Source: Azospirillum melinis (GTDB lineage: Bacteria > Pseudomonadota > Alphaproteobacteria > Azospirillales > Azospirillaceae). Taken from it: a DNA stretch of 64,000 nucleotides. Shown in pieces: positions 41,608 through 50,990 of the stretch (position 1 is its first letter; every line of letters begins with the position of its first letter). The notes below the pieces were generated by a model, which saw only the letters and a list, made by a program, of their open reading frames with translations, was not told the DNA's origin and ran no database searches. The DNA lies in the NCBI RefSeq assembly GCF_013340935.1, contig NZ_WHOS01000026.1:36302-100301 (forward strand). The letters are read 5' to 3'. Position numbers and translations under genes: made by a program.

Positions 41608-42132
41608 TCAGTGGCCGGGACTCAACAGCTTTTCCAGGCGCAGCGCCGCCATTCCGTCCTCGTAATAATCCGGATAGACGGAGAAACGGCGATAGCCGGC
41701 GGCGGTGTAGAGGGCGATTGCCGCAGCATTGTCGGCCCGCACCTCCAGTCTCATGCCGCGGCAGCCATGGTCGGCGGCAGCTTTCTCCAGGGCGGCAAGC
41801 AGGCTGCGGCCGAGTCCCTGCCCACGTTCGTCCGGGGCCACGGCGAAGGAGGTCAGCCGGGCGAAGGGCGTCCCGGCATGGAATCCGACAACCCCATAGG
41901 CAGCTGGCTGATGGCAAGGCGGCCATTCTTGCACCTTTGGTACTTGGCGGTATGCCACAAGCACCACACCTTTCGCTTGTCGGATCGCATAGCGGAAGTT
42001 GCGTTGCGTCATCCGGTCGGTCGCGAAGCTCTGCTCCTCGATCGCCAGCAGCGCAGGAATATCGGCCGATTCGGCGTGGCGGATGGCGATGCATGTTGCA
42101 TCGCAGTGGACAGGATCGGATTCGTGACGCAT
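41608..42132 (-). CDS. GNAT family N-acetyltransferase
   Basis: A 174-residue acetyltransferase. The acetyl-CoA-binding motif A is AVAPDERGQGLGRSLLAALEKAA, preceded by the beta-4 strand LTSFAV and followed by LEVRADNAAAIALYTAAGYRR, the RimI-like C-terminal pattern. It probably acetylates the N-terminus of a protein or a small amine; the substrate cannot be told. ATG 42132 begins the family fold after a short lead (MRHESDPVHCDA). It is on the same strand as the sigma factor but 466 bases upstream. Confidence 0.88.
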   Translation of the reverse strand: MRHESDPVHCDATCIAIRHAESADIPALLAIEEQSFATDRMTQRNFRYAIRQAKGVVLVAYRQVPKVQEWPPCHQPAAYGVVGFHAGTPFARLTSFAVAPDERGQGLGRSLLAALEKAAADHGCRGMRLEVRADNAAAIALYTAAGYRRFSVYPDYYEDGMAALRLEKLLSPGH

Positions 42133-42311
42133 CGTTGATGGGAAATAGGGAAGGGGATGACAACCTACTCCCTTTTACCACAGCGAAACGACGGTAGGTT
42201 CCATCTGGGGAAAGCTTTGCTTAACCAACAGGGCAGACACTTCCCCCATATACGGAGCGCCGTCCTTCCAGCCGCCCGCTCCTATTGGCCTTTCACGCAG
42301 AAAGTCAGGAC

Positions 42312-44810
42312 ATGGACGCTCGGTTCAAATCTCGCGACATCGAACGCCGCAGCCTTGATGTCGATGGCCTCAAACGGTCGTTCCTGGAATGGCTGGTTTA
42401 TTCGGTCGGCAAGGATGCACGCGCCGCCACGCGCCGCGACTGGTTCCACACCGTGGCGCTGGCCGTCCGCGACCGCGTCGTCGACCGCTGGATGGACACG
42501 ACCCGCAGCTATTATCATGAAGACGCCAAGCGCGTTTATTACCTTTCACTGGAGTTCCTGATCGGGCGCCTGCTGACCAACAGCCTGTCGAACCTGGGCA
42601 TCGTGGACGAGTGCCGTCAGGCGCTCGACCGCCTCGGCTTGTCGATGGAGGATGTGGTCGACGCCGAGCCGGACGCCGCACTCGGCAACGGCGGCCTCGG
42701 TCGTCTGGCCGCCTGTTTCCTCGACAGCATGGCCTCGCAGGGTCTGCCCGGTTACGGTTATGGCATCCGCTACGAGTTCGGCCTGTTCGAGCAGCGCTTC
42801 GAGAACGGCTGGCAGGTCGAATACCCCGAACAGTGGCTGCAATTCGGCAACCCGTGGGAATTCGCCCGTCCGGAGGTGTTGTATCCGGTCCAATTCTACG
42901 GCCGCGTCGAGGAGTTCCGCGACAGCGTCGGCGAGCGCGCCTACCGCTGGGTCGATGCCGACCGCGTGCTGGCGATGGCCTATGACACGCCGGTCGTCGG
43001 CTTCGGCGGCGAGACGATCAACACGCTGCGCCTGTGGTCGGCCCGTGCCACCCGCGACTTCAACTTCGGCCATTTCAACGACGGCGCCTATATGAAGGCG
43101 GTCGAGCAGAAGATCCTGTCGGAGAATCTCAGCCGCGTCCTCTATCCCAACGACGCGACGGAGACCGGCAAGGAACTGCGGCTGAAGCAGGAGTATTTCT
43201 TCACCTCCGCCTCCTTGCAGGACATCCTGCGCCGCTACCTTCAGCATCACTCCACCTTCGAGAACCTGCCCAACAAGGCGGCGATCCAGCTGAACGACAC
43301 CCACCCGGCCATCGGCATTGCCGAACTGATGCGCCTGCTGGTCGATCAGCATGCGCTGCGCTGGGACGATGCGTGGGAGATCACCCGCGCCACCTTCGCC
43401 TACACCAACCACACCCTGCTGCCCGAGGCGCTGGAAGCCTGGCCGGTGCGGATGATCGAGCGGGTGCTGCCGCGCCACATGCAGATCATCTACGAGATCA
43501 ACGCCAAGTTCCTGAACCGCACAAAGGCTAAGGCTGCCGGCGACAATGCCAAGCTGTCGCGCCTGTCGCTGATCGACGAGCGCGGCGAACGCCGCGTGCG
43601 CATGGGCAACCTCGCCTTCCTCGGTTCGCACAAGGTCAACGGGGTGTCGGCACTGCACACCGATCTGATGAAGCAGACGGTGTTCGCCGACTTCCATGAG
43701 GAATTTCCGGACCGCATCAACAACAAGACCAACGGCATCACGCCGCGCCGCTGGCTGAAGCAGGCCAACCCGGCCCTGTCGGAACTGATCACAACCCGCA
43801 TCGGCGAGGGCTGGATCTCCGACCTGTCGCAGATCGCGGCGCTGCGCGAGAAGGCCGACGACGTGGTGTTCCGCGAAGAATTCCGCCGGGCCAAGCGCAA
43901 GAACAAGAAGCGTCTGGCCGCCTACATCGCCCGCCAGACCGGCGAGGAGGTGCTGGTCGACAGCATCTTCGACGTGCAGGTCAAGCGCATGCACGAATAC
44001 AAGCGCCAGCTGCTGAACGTGCTGCACACCATCGCGCTTTATAACGAGATGCGCGACAACCCGACGGTCAGCTGGGTTCCGGTGACCAAGGTGTTCGCCG
44101 GCAAGGCGGCGCCCTCCTATCACATGGCCAAGCTGATCATCAAACTGATCAATGACGTCGCCAAGGTGGTGAACCACGATCCGTCGGTGCACGACAACCT
44201 GAAGGTCGTGCTGCTGCCGAACTACAACGTCACCGCGGCTGAGATCATCATCCCGGCGGCCGATCTGTCGGAGCAGATCTCCACCGCCGGCATGGAGGCG
44301 TCGGGCACCGGCAACATGAAGCTGGCCCTGAATGGTGCGCTGACCATCGGTACGCTGGACGGCGCCAACGTCGAGATCCGCGAGCATGTGGGTGCGGACA
44401 ACATCTTCATCTTCGGCATGACCGCGGATGAGGTGAACGACCTGCGCGCCAGCGGCGGTTTCAACCCGCGCGAGGTGATCGCGTCGAATCCCAGCCTGAA
44501 ACGGGCGCTCGACATGATCTCGACCGGCGCCTTCTCGCCGGACGACCGCAACCGCTACCACCCGATCGTCCAGGCGCTGACCGACGGCGGCGACCATTTC
44601 CTGGTGACGGCGGACTTCGCCGACTATTGCCGGGCGCAGGATGCGGCGATGCAACTGTACCGCGACCCCGAGGAATGGACCCGCAAGGCCATCCTGAACA
44701 CCGCCAACATGGGCTGGTTCTCGTCCGACCGTACCGTCAACGAGTATGCAGGCGAGATCTGGGACGTACACCCGGTCAAGCCGAGCCATGACGGCGAAGG
44801 GTTCCGGTAA
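42312..44810 (+). CDS. glgP: Glycogen/starch/alpha-glucan phosphorylase
   Basis: Releases glucose 1-phosphate from the non-reducing ends of glycogen using phosphate; cytosolic, PLP-dependent. At 832 residues it is full length. Signatures: YYLSLEFLIGRLL, ALGNGGLGRLAACFLDS, GYGIRYEFGLFEQ, LNDTHPAIGIAELMR, NGITPRRWL and the PLP-lysine segment EASGTGNMKLALNGAL. ATG 42312 gives the natural start; the frame is open 27 bases further to a TTG. No other glycogen genes are adjacent. A 12-base-pair hairpin follows the stop codon by about 20 bases. Confidence 0.97.
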   Translation: MDARFKSRDIERRSLDVDGLKRSFLEWLVYSVGKDARAATRRDWFHTVALAVRDRVVDRWMDTTRSYYHEDAKRVYYLSLEFLIGRLLTNSLSNLGIVDECRQALDRLGLSMEDVVDAEPDAALGNGGLGRLAACFLDSMASQGLPGYGYGIRYEFGLFEQRFENGWQVEYPEQWLQFGNPWEFARPEVLYPVQFYGRVEEFRDSVGERAYRWVDADRVLAMAYDTPVVGFGGETINTLRLWSARATRDFNFGHFNDGAYMKAVEQKILSENLSRVLYPNDATETGKELRLKQEYFFTSASLQDILRRYLQHHSTFENLPNKAAIQLNDTHPAIGIAELMRLLVDQHALRWDDAWEITRATFAYTNHTLLPEALEAWPVRMIERVLPRHMQIIYEINAKFLNRTKAKAAGDNAKLSRLSLIDERGERRVRMGNLAFLGSHKVNGVSALHTDLMKQTVFADFHEEFPDRINNKTNGITPRRWLKQANPALSELITTRIGEGWISDLSQIAALREKADDVVFREEFRRAKRKNKKRLAAYIARQTGEEVLVDSIFDVQVKRMHEYKRQLLNVLHTIALYNEMRDNPTVSWVPVTKVFAGKAAPSYHMAKLIIKLINDVAKVVNHDPSVHDNLKVVLLPNYNVTAAEIIIPAADLSEQISTAGMEASGTGNMKLALNGALTIGTLDGANVEIREHVGADNIFIFGMTADEVNDLRASGGFNPREVIASNPSLKRALDMISTGAFSPDDRNRYHPIVQALTDGGDHFLVTADFADYCRAQDAAMQLYRDPEEWTRKAILNTANMGWFSSDRTVNEYAGEIWDVHPVKPSHDGEGFR

Positions 44811-44831
44811 AGCCGGTAATTTCTGAAAGGG

Positions 44832-44867
44832 CGAACGCGCAGGTGCTTTACAATGCCTGCGCGTTCG
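44832..44867 (+). terminator. Strong hairpin downstream of glgP
   Basis: CGAACGCGCAGG (44832-44843) pairs perfectly with CCTGCGCGTTCG (44856-44867) around a 12-base loop. There is no T-tract after it. The loop contains TACAAT (44849-44854), a perfect-looking -10 element that could start the asd leader transcript, although no good -35 hexamer lies 16-18 bases upstream. Confidence 0.6.
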
Positions 44868-44881
44868 GATAAGAAGGCGTC

Positions 44882-44959
44882 ATGAACCGCAAGGCCATCA
44901 CCATCACTACGACCAAAAAAGCGACTCGCTTCGGCGGGCAGCGTCGTGGTGCGTGCTGA
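44882..44959 (+). CDS. Threonine-rich leader peptide upstream of asd (candidate attenuator peptide)
   Basis: A 25-codon frame: ATG 44882, stop TGA 44957-44959, with AGAAGG five bases before the ATG. It begins MNRKAITITTTKKAT; codons 6-15 hold five threonines, two isoleucines and two lysines. This closely resembles the E. coli thrL leader (MKRISTTITTT...), whose translation senses threonine and isoleucine charging. The downstream gene, asd, makes aspartate semialdehyde, precursor of threonine, isoleucine, methionine and lysine. It is too short for usual gene prediction. The reading is direct from sequence; the regulatory role is inference. Confidence 0.65.
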   Translation: MNRKAITITTTKKATRFGGQRRGAC

Positions 44960-45020
44960 TCGGATCGACCAGCGTTTCTTCCACGAGGCAGGCCCCGCCG
45001 GACAACGGACGGGGCCTCGT
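44944..45020 (+). promoter_or_regulatory. Candidate attenuator structures before asd
   Basis: After the leader peptide, AGGCCCCG (44990-44997) pairs with CGGGGCCT (45010-45017), or alternatively ACGAGGC (44983-44989) pairs with GCCTCGT (45014-45020). TCGTGG within the last leader codons (44944-44949) can pair with CCACGA (44981-44986), which would compete with the base of the downstream stem. A small hairpin GCTG...CAGC (44955-44973) overlaps the leader stop. No T-tract follows the terminator-like stem, which is the main weakness. Confidence 0.45.
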
Positions 45021-45097
45021 CGTATCCGGGGTCCGCTGTCCGAACGACCGATAGGCCGGTCCGATCAACAGTGCGATAGACAGGACGGAACCCCGCC

Positions 45098-46138
45098 ATG
45101 AGCAGCAGCAACGCCTCCGCTTCTTCCCAGTCCCTCCGCGTCGCCGTGGTCGGCGCCACCGGCGCCGTCGGCCGCGAGATGGTCAAGGTCCTTCACGACC
45201 GCAGCTTCCCGGTCGCCGAACTCGGCCTGTTCGCCTCCGAACGCTCCGCCGGCAAGGTTCAGGAGACCCCCTATGGCGCCCTGACCCTGAAGGCCTTCGA
45301 CGCCGCGGTGGTGAAGGGGTATGACGTTGTCCTGCTGGCGGTGTCGGGCGATTTCGCCAAGGCGCATGCCAAGGATCTGGCGTCGGCCGGTGCGCTGGTG
45401 ATCGACAACAGCTCCGCCTTCCGCTACGACGCCGACATCCCGCTGATCGTTCCGGAAATCAACGCCCACGTCTTCCGCGAGGCGTACGCCGCCGGGTCGC
45501 GCCTGATCGCCAACCCGAACTGCACCACGGCCATCGCCGTCGTGGCGCTCGGTCCGCTGCACAAGGCTTTCGGCATCAAGCGCGCCATCGTCTCCACCTA
45601 TCAGGCGACCAGCGGCGCCGGCGCCGAGGGCATGGCCGAGCTGGAAGAGCAGACGCGCAACCAGCTGGACGGCAAGCCGGTCAGCAACAGCGTGTTCCGC
45701 CACCCGATCCCCTTCAACCTGATCCCCCAGATCGACGCTTTTCAGGAGAACGGCTACACGAAGGAGGAGATGAAGGTCACGTGGGAGACGCGGAAGATCA
45801 TGGAGGTTCCGGATCTGCCGGTCAGCTGCACCGCCGTCCGCATTCCGACCTACCGCGCCCACTCCGAAGCCATCACGCTGGAGACCATCCAGCCGGTCAC
45901 GCCCGACGCCGCCCGTGCCGTCCTGGCCGATGCCGCCGGCGTGAAGGTGGTGGACGATCCGGCCAACGGCGCCTACCCGATGCCGCTGAACGCCACGGGA
46001 CAGTATGACGTCGAGGTCGGCCGTATCCGCAACAACATCGTCTTCGGCGACCATGGCCTGGACCTGTTCGTCTGCGGCGACCAGCTGCTGAAGGGCGCTG
46101 CCCTGAACGCCGTGCAGATCGCCGAGCTGGCTCTGTAA
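45098..46138 (+). CDS. asd: Aspartate-semialdehyde dehydrogenase
   Basis: Reduces aspartyl phosphate to aspartate semialdehyde with NADPH, the branch point for lysine, methionine, threonine and isoleucine; cytosolic. Length 346. NADP-binding VVGATGAVGREMV near residue 17, catalytic Cys in IANPNCTTAIA, QATSGAGAEGM, and the acid-base His in IPTYRAHSEAI. The N-terminus has a Ser/Ala-rich extension (SSSNASASSQS). The 287-base region upstream holds a Thr-rich leader peptide and hairpins. A terminator follows at 46194. Its product feeds DapA (17076). Confidence 0.97.
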   Translation: MSSSNASASSQSLRVAVVGATGAVGREMVKVLHDRSFPVAELGLFASERSAGKVQETPYGALTLKAFDAAVVKGYDVVLLAVSGDFAKAHAKDLASAGALVIDNSSAFRYDADIPLIVPEINAHVFREAYAAGSRLIANPNCTTAIAVVALGPLHKAFGIKRAIVSTYQATSGAGAEGMAELEEQTRNQLDGKPVSNSVFRHPIPFNLIPQIDAFQENGYTKEEMKVTWETRKIMEVPDLPVSCTAVRIPTYRAHSEAITLETIQPVTPDAARAVLADAAGVKVVDDPANGAYPMPLNATGQYDVEVGRIRNNIVFGDHGLDLFVCGDQLLKGAALNAVQIAELAL

Positions 46139-46193
46139 GGCAGACGGCAATGCTCTGGAATCCCAGGGCAGGCACTGCTATGTAATGCGACAG

Positions 46194-46227
46194 GGGCCGA
46201 CGGGCGTGTTTCGCCTGTCGGCCCTTT
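46194..46227 (+). terminator. Terminator of asd
   Basis: GGGCCGACGGGCG (46194-46206) pairs with CGCCTGTCGGCCC (46212-46224) with one G-T pair around TGTTT, followed by TTT. It sits about 55 bases after the asd stop codon. Confidence 0.7.
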
Positions 46228-46272
46228 CGCCGTTCGTACCGTATAACGCCTTCAAGTCACGGGATTCTGCGC

Positions 46273-47880
<1,608 letters not shown>

Positions 47881-47885
47881 CGCAA

Positions 47886-47922
47886 ACGCCCGCTCACGTG
47901 GCCGTGGTCACGGAGCGGGCGT
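47886..47922 (+). terminator. Terminator of prfC
   Basis: ACGCCCGCTC (47886-47895) pairs with GAGCGGGCGT (47913-47922), extended inward by CGTG/CACG across one bulged base, then CCTTT. It begins six bases after the prfC stop codon. Confidence 0.7.
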
Positions 47923-48074
47923 CCTTTCAGTAGAGAAACCTCACAGACCTGCCCTAACGGATTGACGGCTTGACGGAGTCGGTCCGGTGGCGGAACGTGT
48001 GCCGATGCGGCAGATGGTTTCGACGCATAATCAACGTCCTCCGTCGGACGGGCACGGTTGGAAAAGAGGCGGAC

Positions 48075-49646
48075 ATGGCGGTGGGATTGGAAGAGCTTCT
48101 GGACACCGGCGGTTTCGTGCCCCATGGCGTCTGCCTGCTCTGGCGCCCCGACATCCTGATGCTGCATGTCGCGTCAGACGTGCTGATCGGCCTATCCTAT
48201 TTCTCGATTCCGGTTGCCCTGATCTATTTCGTGATGCGCCGCCGCGACGTGGCCTTCGGCTGGATGGCGCTGCTGTTTGCGCTGTTCATCATCGCCTGCG
48301 GCACCACCCATTTCCTGTCAGTCTGGACCTTGTGGACACCAGACTATGTGCTCGAAGGTCTGGTGAAGCTGCTCACCGCCTTCGCCTCGCTGGCGACGGC
48401 GGCGGCGCTCTGGTGGTTGATGCCACGCCTGCTGGCCCTGCCCAGTCCGCGGGAGCTTGAGGCCAGCAACCGCGCGCTGGAGCTGGAGGTGGCGACCCGG
48501 CGCGAAATGGAGGCCCGCTATTCGGGCTTCTTCAACAACCTGGGTGAGGCGCTGTTCATCGTCCAGGTTCTTCCCGACGGTGACTTCGCCTATGAAGCCA
48601 TCAACCCGGCATTGGCGCGGATCGGCGGCTTGGACCCCGAACAGTTGCGTGACCGCCGTGTCCGGGATGCGGTGAAGCCGGAACTGGCCGATCTGGTCAT
48701 CCCCCGCTACACCGCCTGCCGCGACAGCGGCAAAACCATCGATTATGAAGAGACGCTGGACATGCCGGCCGGCCAGCGCGTCTTCCACACCATGCTGGTG
48801 CCGGTCAAGGACGCCGCCGGCCGGGTCGTCCAGATCCTCGGCAGCGGCCGTGACGTGACCGAACGCAAGCGCTTGCAGGAGGAGGTGATCCAAACCTCCA
48901 AGCTGGCGACGCTGGGCACGCTGGCTGCGGGCATGGCGCACGAGATGAGCCAGCCGCTGAACGTCATCCGTCTGTGGACGGAAAACACCCTGGCCCGCCT
49001 GCATGACAATCTGCTCGAACCCGCCCGTGCGGAGAAGGCGTTGAAGCTGGTGATCGAGCAGACCGAGCGCATGGGCAAGCTGATCGACCATGTCCGCATG
49101 TTCGGGCGGCGGGACGGCGGCGGCATGCGGACCTTCCATCCCGCCGACTGCGTTCAGAGCGCGGTCGAGCTTGTCCGCCATCAATATCGTCACGAAGACA
49201 TCGAGATCGTCGAGAAAGGTTGGGCGGCGCAACTGGCGGTATCCGGACGGCCACTTGAACTGGAACAGGTGATCCTCAACCTGTTTTCGAACGCGCGCGA
49301 TGCGATCATCGCGCTTCGTGCAGCGGGTGGAGCAGCGGGACGCATCATGGTGGCGGTCGGCGACGATCCCGACGGGTATAGCGTGGTCATCCAGGTGACC
49401 GACGATGGCGGCGGGATCGATCCTGCGGTGCTGCCTCAGATATTCGATCCCTTCTTCACCACCAAGGAGGTCGGCAAGGGATCCGGCCTGGGGCTGTCGA
49501 TCGGCTATGGAATCATCGACGGCATGGGTGGGCGGATCGAAGCGCGCAACGTCGATCTGGAGGGCGGAGGCCGCGGCGTCCGCTTCACCATCACGCTGCC
49601 GAGCCAGCCGGTCTCCTCAGTCGACAGGGAGTTCTCGCATGCCTGA
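48075..49646 (+). CDS. Ethylene-receptor-like histidine kinase (ETR1-type membrane domain, PAS, HisKA, HATPase)
   Basis: A 523-residue membrane sensor kinase. Residues about 28-120 form three hydrophobic helices matching the plant ETR1/cyanobacterial ethylene-binding domain: Asp35 and Tyr42 in SDVLIGLSYFSIP, Ile72, Cys75 and His79 in FIIACGTTHFL. The Cys and His bind Cu(I), which holds ethylene; all match ETR1 at an offset of ten (D25, Y32, I62, C65, H69). The ETR1 signalling residue E38 is Ala48 here. A PAS domain (about 148-262), HisKA with His289 in AAGMAHEMSQPL, and an HATPase with NLFSNARDA, DDGGGID and GSGLGLSIGYGI follow. The ATG at 48075 follows AGAGGCGGAC. It overlaps the receiver gene by 8 bases. 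Confidence 0.9.
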   Translation: MAVGLEELLDTGGFVPHGVCLLWRPDILMLHVASDVLIGLSYFSIPVALIYFVMRRRDVAFGWMALLFALFIIACGTTHFLSVWTLWTPDYVLEGLVKLLTAFASLATAAALWWLMPRLLALPSPRELEASNRALELEVATRREMEARYSGFFNNLGEALFIVQVLPDGDFAYEAINPALARIGGLDPEQLRDRRVRDAVKPELADLVIPRYTACRDSGKTIDYEETLDMPAGQRVFHTMLVPVKDAAGRVVQILGSGRDVTERKRLQEEVIQTSKLATLGTLAAGMAHEMSQPLNVIRLWTENTLARLHDNLLEPARAEKALKLVIEQTERMGKLIDHVRMFGRRDGGGMRTFHPADCVQSAVELVRHQYRHEDIEIVEKGWAAQLAVSGRPLELEQVILNLFSNARDAIIALRAAGGAAGRIMVAVGDDPDGYSVVIQVTDDGGGIDPAVLPQIFDPFFTTKEVGKGSGLGLSIGYGIIDGMGGRIEARNVDLEGGGRGVRFTITLPSQPVSSVDREFSHA

Positions 49647-50019
49647 TCGGTTCCATATCCTGATCGCGGAAGACGAGGTTCTGGCGGCCATGGCGCTGGA
49701 GGACTTCCTGTCCTTCAAAGGTTTCCGGGTGACCGTCGCCGCCAATGGGGTGGAGGCGCTGGAGCGCTATGCCACTGAGCGGATACACGCGCTGGTGACC
49801 GACCTGCGCATGCCGCGCATGGATGGCGAGACGCTGATCCGGGAAATCCGTGACCGCGATGCCACCCTGCCGGTGGTGGTGATGACCGGTTACCTGACGG
49901 AGGACAGCGATCTGAAGCAGGAGCGCTGGAAACCGCTGGAGATCTTCAGCAAGCCGGTCAACCCGCGCACCATCTGCAACACGCTGCACCGTATGCTGGG
50001 CATACCGCTGGAAGCCTGA
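49639..50019 (+). CDS. Single-domain response regulator (receiver)
   Basis: A 126-residue receiver domain with no output domain. Acidic pair Glu11-Asp12 (LIAEDEVL), phospho-acceptor Asp55 (LVTDLRMPRMDG), Thr/Ser switch in VVMTGYL and conserved Lys in IFSKPV. AGGGAG sits seven bases before the ATG, which overlaps the kinase stop. It is surely the kinase's partner; without an output domain it probably acts by protein contact, as in CheY-like or phosphorelay proteins, or relays phosphate to another kinase. It converges on the transglutaminase-like gene 11 bases away. Confidence 0.93.
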   Translation: MPDRFHILIAEDEVLAAMALEDFLSFKGFRVTVAANGVEALERYATERIHALVTDLRMPRMDGETLIREIRDRDATLPVVVMTGYLTEDSDLKQERWKPLEIFSKPVNPRTICNTLHRMLGIPLEA

Positions 50020-50030
50020 GGCGTTTCCCC

Positions 50031-50990
50031 TCAGTCTTCCAGCGGTTCGACGTCCACGCTGACGGTCAGGCCATGGCCGGCTCCGCCCAGCAGGACGCCA
50101 CGTGCCGGGCTGACGTCGTCATAATCGCGTCCCCAGGCGATTGTGATGAAGTCGCGGTTGGCGATGCAGGCGTTGGTCGGGCAGATGTCGAGCCAGCCGG
50201 CGGTCGCCCCGCACCAGACCGAGGCCCAGGCATGGCTGACATCCGCACCCACCAGCCGCGGCTGGCCGGGCGGGGGCAGGGTGCGCAGATAGCCCGAGAC
50301 ATAGCGTGCCGGCAGTCCGATGGCGCGGACGCAGCCGACGGCGATATGGGCGAAGTCCTGGCAGACGCCACGACGGTTGCGCATCACGGCCGCCAGCGGA
50401 GTCGCGACCGTGGTGGCCGTGGGATCGAAGGCGAACTCGTGGTTGATGCGGTTCATCAGGTTGATGGCCGCCGCGACCGCCGGACGGCCCGGCGTGAAGC
50501 TTCCCCGGACATAGTCCAGCAGTTCCGGACTGGCGGCGACCAGCGCGCTGTCGAAGCAGTATTGCGTGATCTCCGCACCGTCGTCCGGCCCGGTCAGGCC
50601 GCGCAGGCTGTCGCGCACATGCTCCCACGCTGGCGAGTCGTCGGGCGCCAATACGGGCGGATCGAACACTTCCACCTCGCTTTCGGCGATGACGGAGAAA
50701 GTCCGGTGCGGCTCCTGCACGGCGACGTAGGTGACGGTGTTGCCGAAATAATCCACCCGCTCCGTCCGCACGGCCGGAGCCGGGTCGATGGTCAGCAGAC
50801 TGCGCCGGATGCGCTGGCGCGGGTGCGGCCGGGCGGTCAGGTGCAGCAGATGGTGGGAGATCGGCACATCCTCGCCATAGTCGTAGGCGGTGGAGTGGCG
50901 CAGGCGATAGCGGGTGGAAAGACCGCTGCTGCCGGAAGCGGGAGCGGAGGGCGGAGGCGTCATCGCGTCAGGCCGATCTTGCGAAGGCAT
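50031..50990 (-). CDS. Transglutaminase-like cysteine protease/amidase family protein
   Basis: A 319-residue protein with an N-terminal beta domain (YRLRHSTAYDYGEDVPISHHLLHL, Transglut_N type) and a transglutaminase-like core whose triad is intact: Cys210 in RNRRGVCQDFAHI, His253 in DVSHAWASVW, Asp268 in WLDICPTN. No signal peptide, so cytosolic. The start may be ATG 50990, overlapping the upstream gene by 23 bases, or ATG 50963, four bases after that gene's stop; either implies co-translation. Together with the ATP-grasp/alpha-E and DUF2126 genes it forms a conserved bacterial cluster thought to make or cut peptide or amide bonds; substrates are unknown. Confidence 0.9.
   Translation of the reverse strand: MPSQDRPDAMTPPPSAPASGSSGLSTRYRLRHSTAYDYGEDVPISHHLLHLTARPHPRQRIRRSLLTIDPAPAVRTERVDYFGNTVTYVAVQEPHRTFSVIAESEVEVFDPPVLAPDDSPAWEHVRDSLRGLTGPDDGAEITQYCFDSALVAASPELLDYVRGSFTPGRPAVAAAINLMNRINHEFAFDPTATTVATPLAAVMRNRRGVCQDFAHIAVGCVRAIGLPARYVSGYLRTLPPPGQPRLVGADVSHAWASVWCGATAGWLDICPTNACIANRDFITIAWGRDYDDVSPARGVLLGGAGHGLTVSVDVEPLED

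Noticed and set aside
42546..44789. 747-residue minus-strand frame opposite glgP
   Set aside because: Shadow of glgP for the same reasons.
44848..45186. 112-residue minus-strand frame across the asd leader
   Set aside because: No ribosome-binding site, arginine/proline-rich composition, and it overlaps asd; the plus-strand leader peptide explains the region better.
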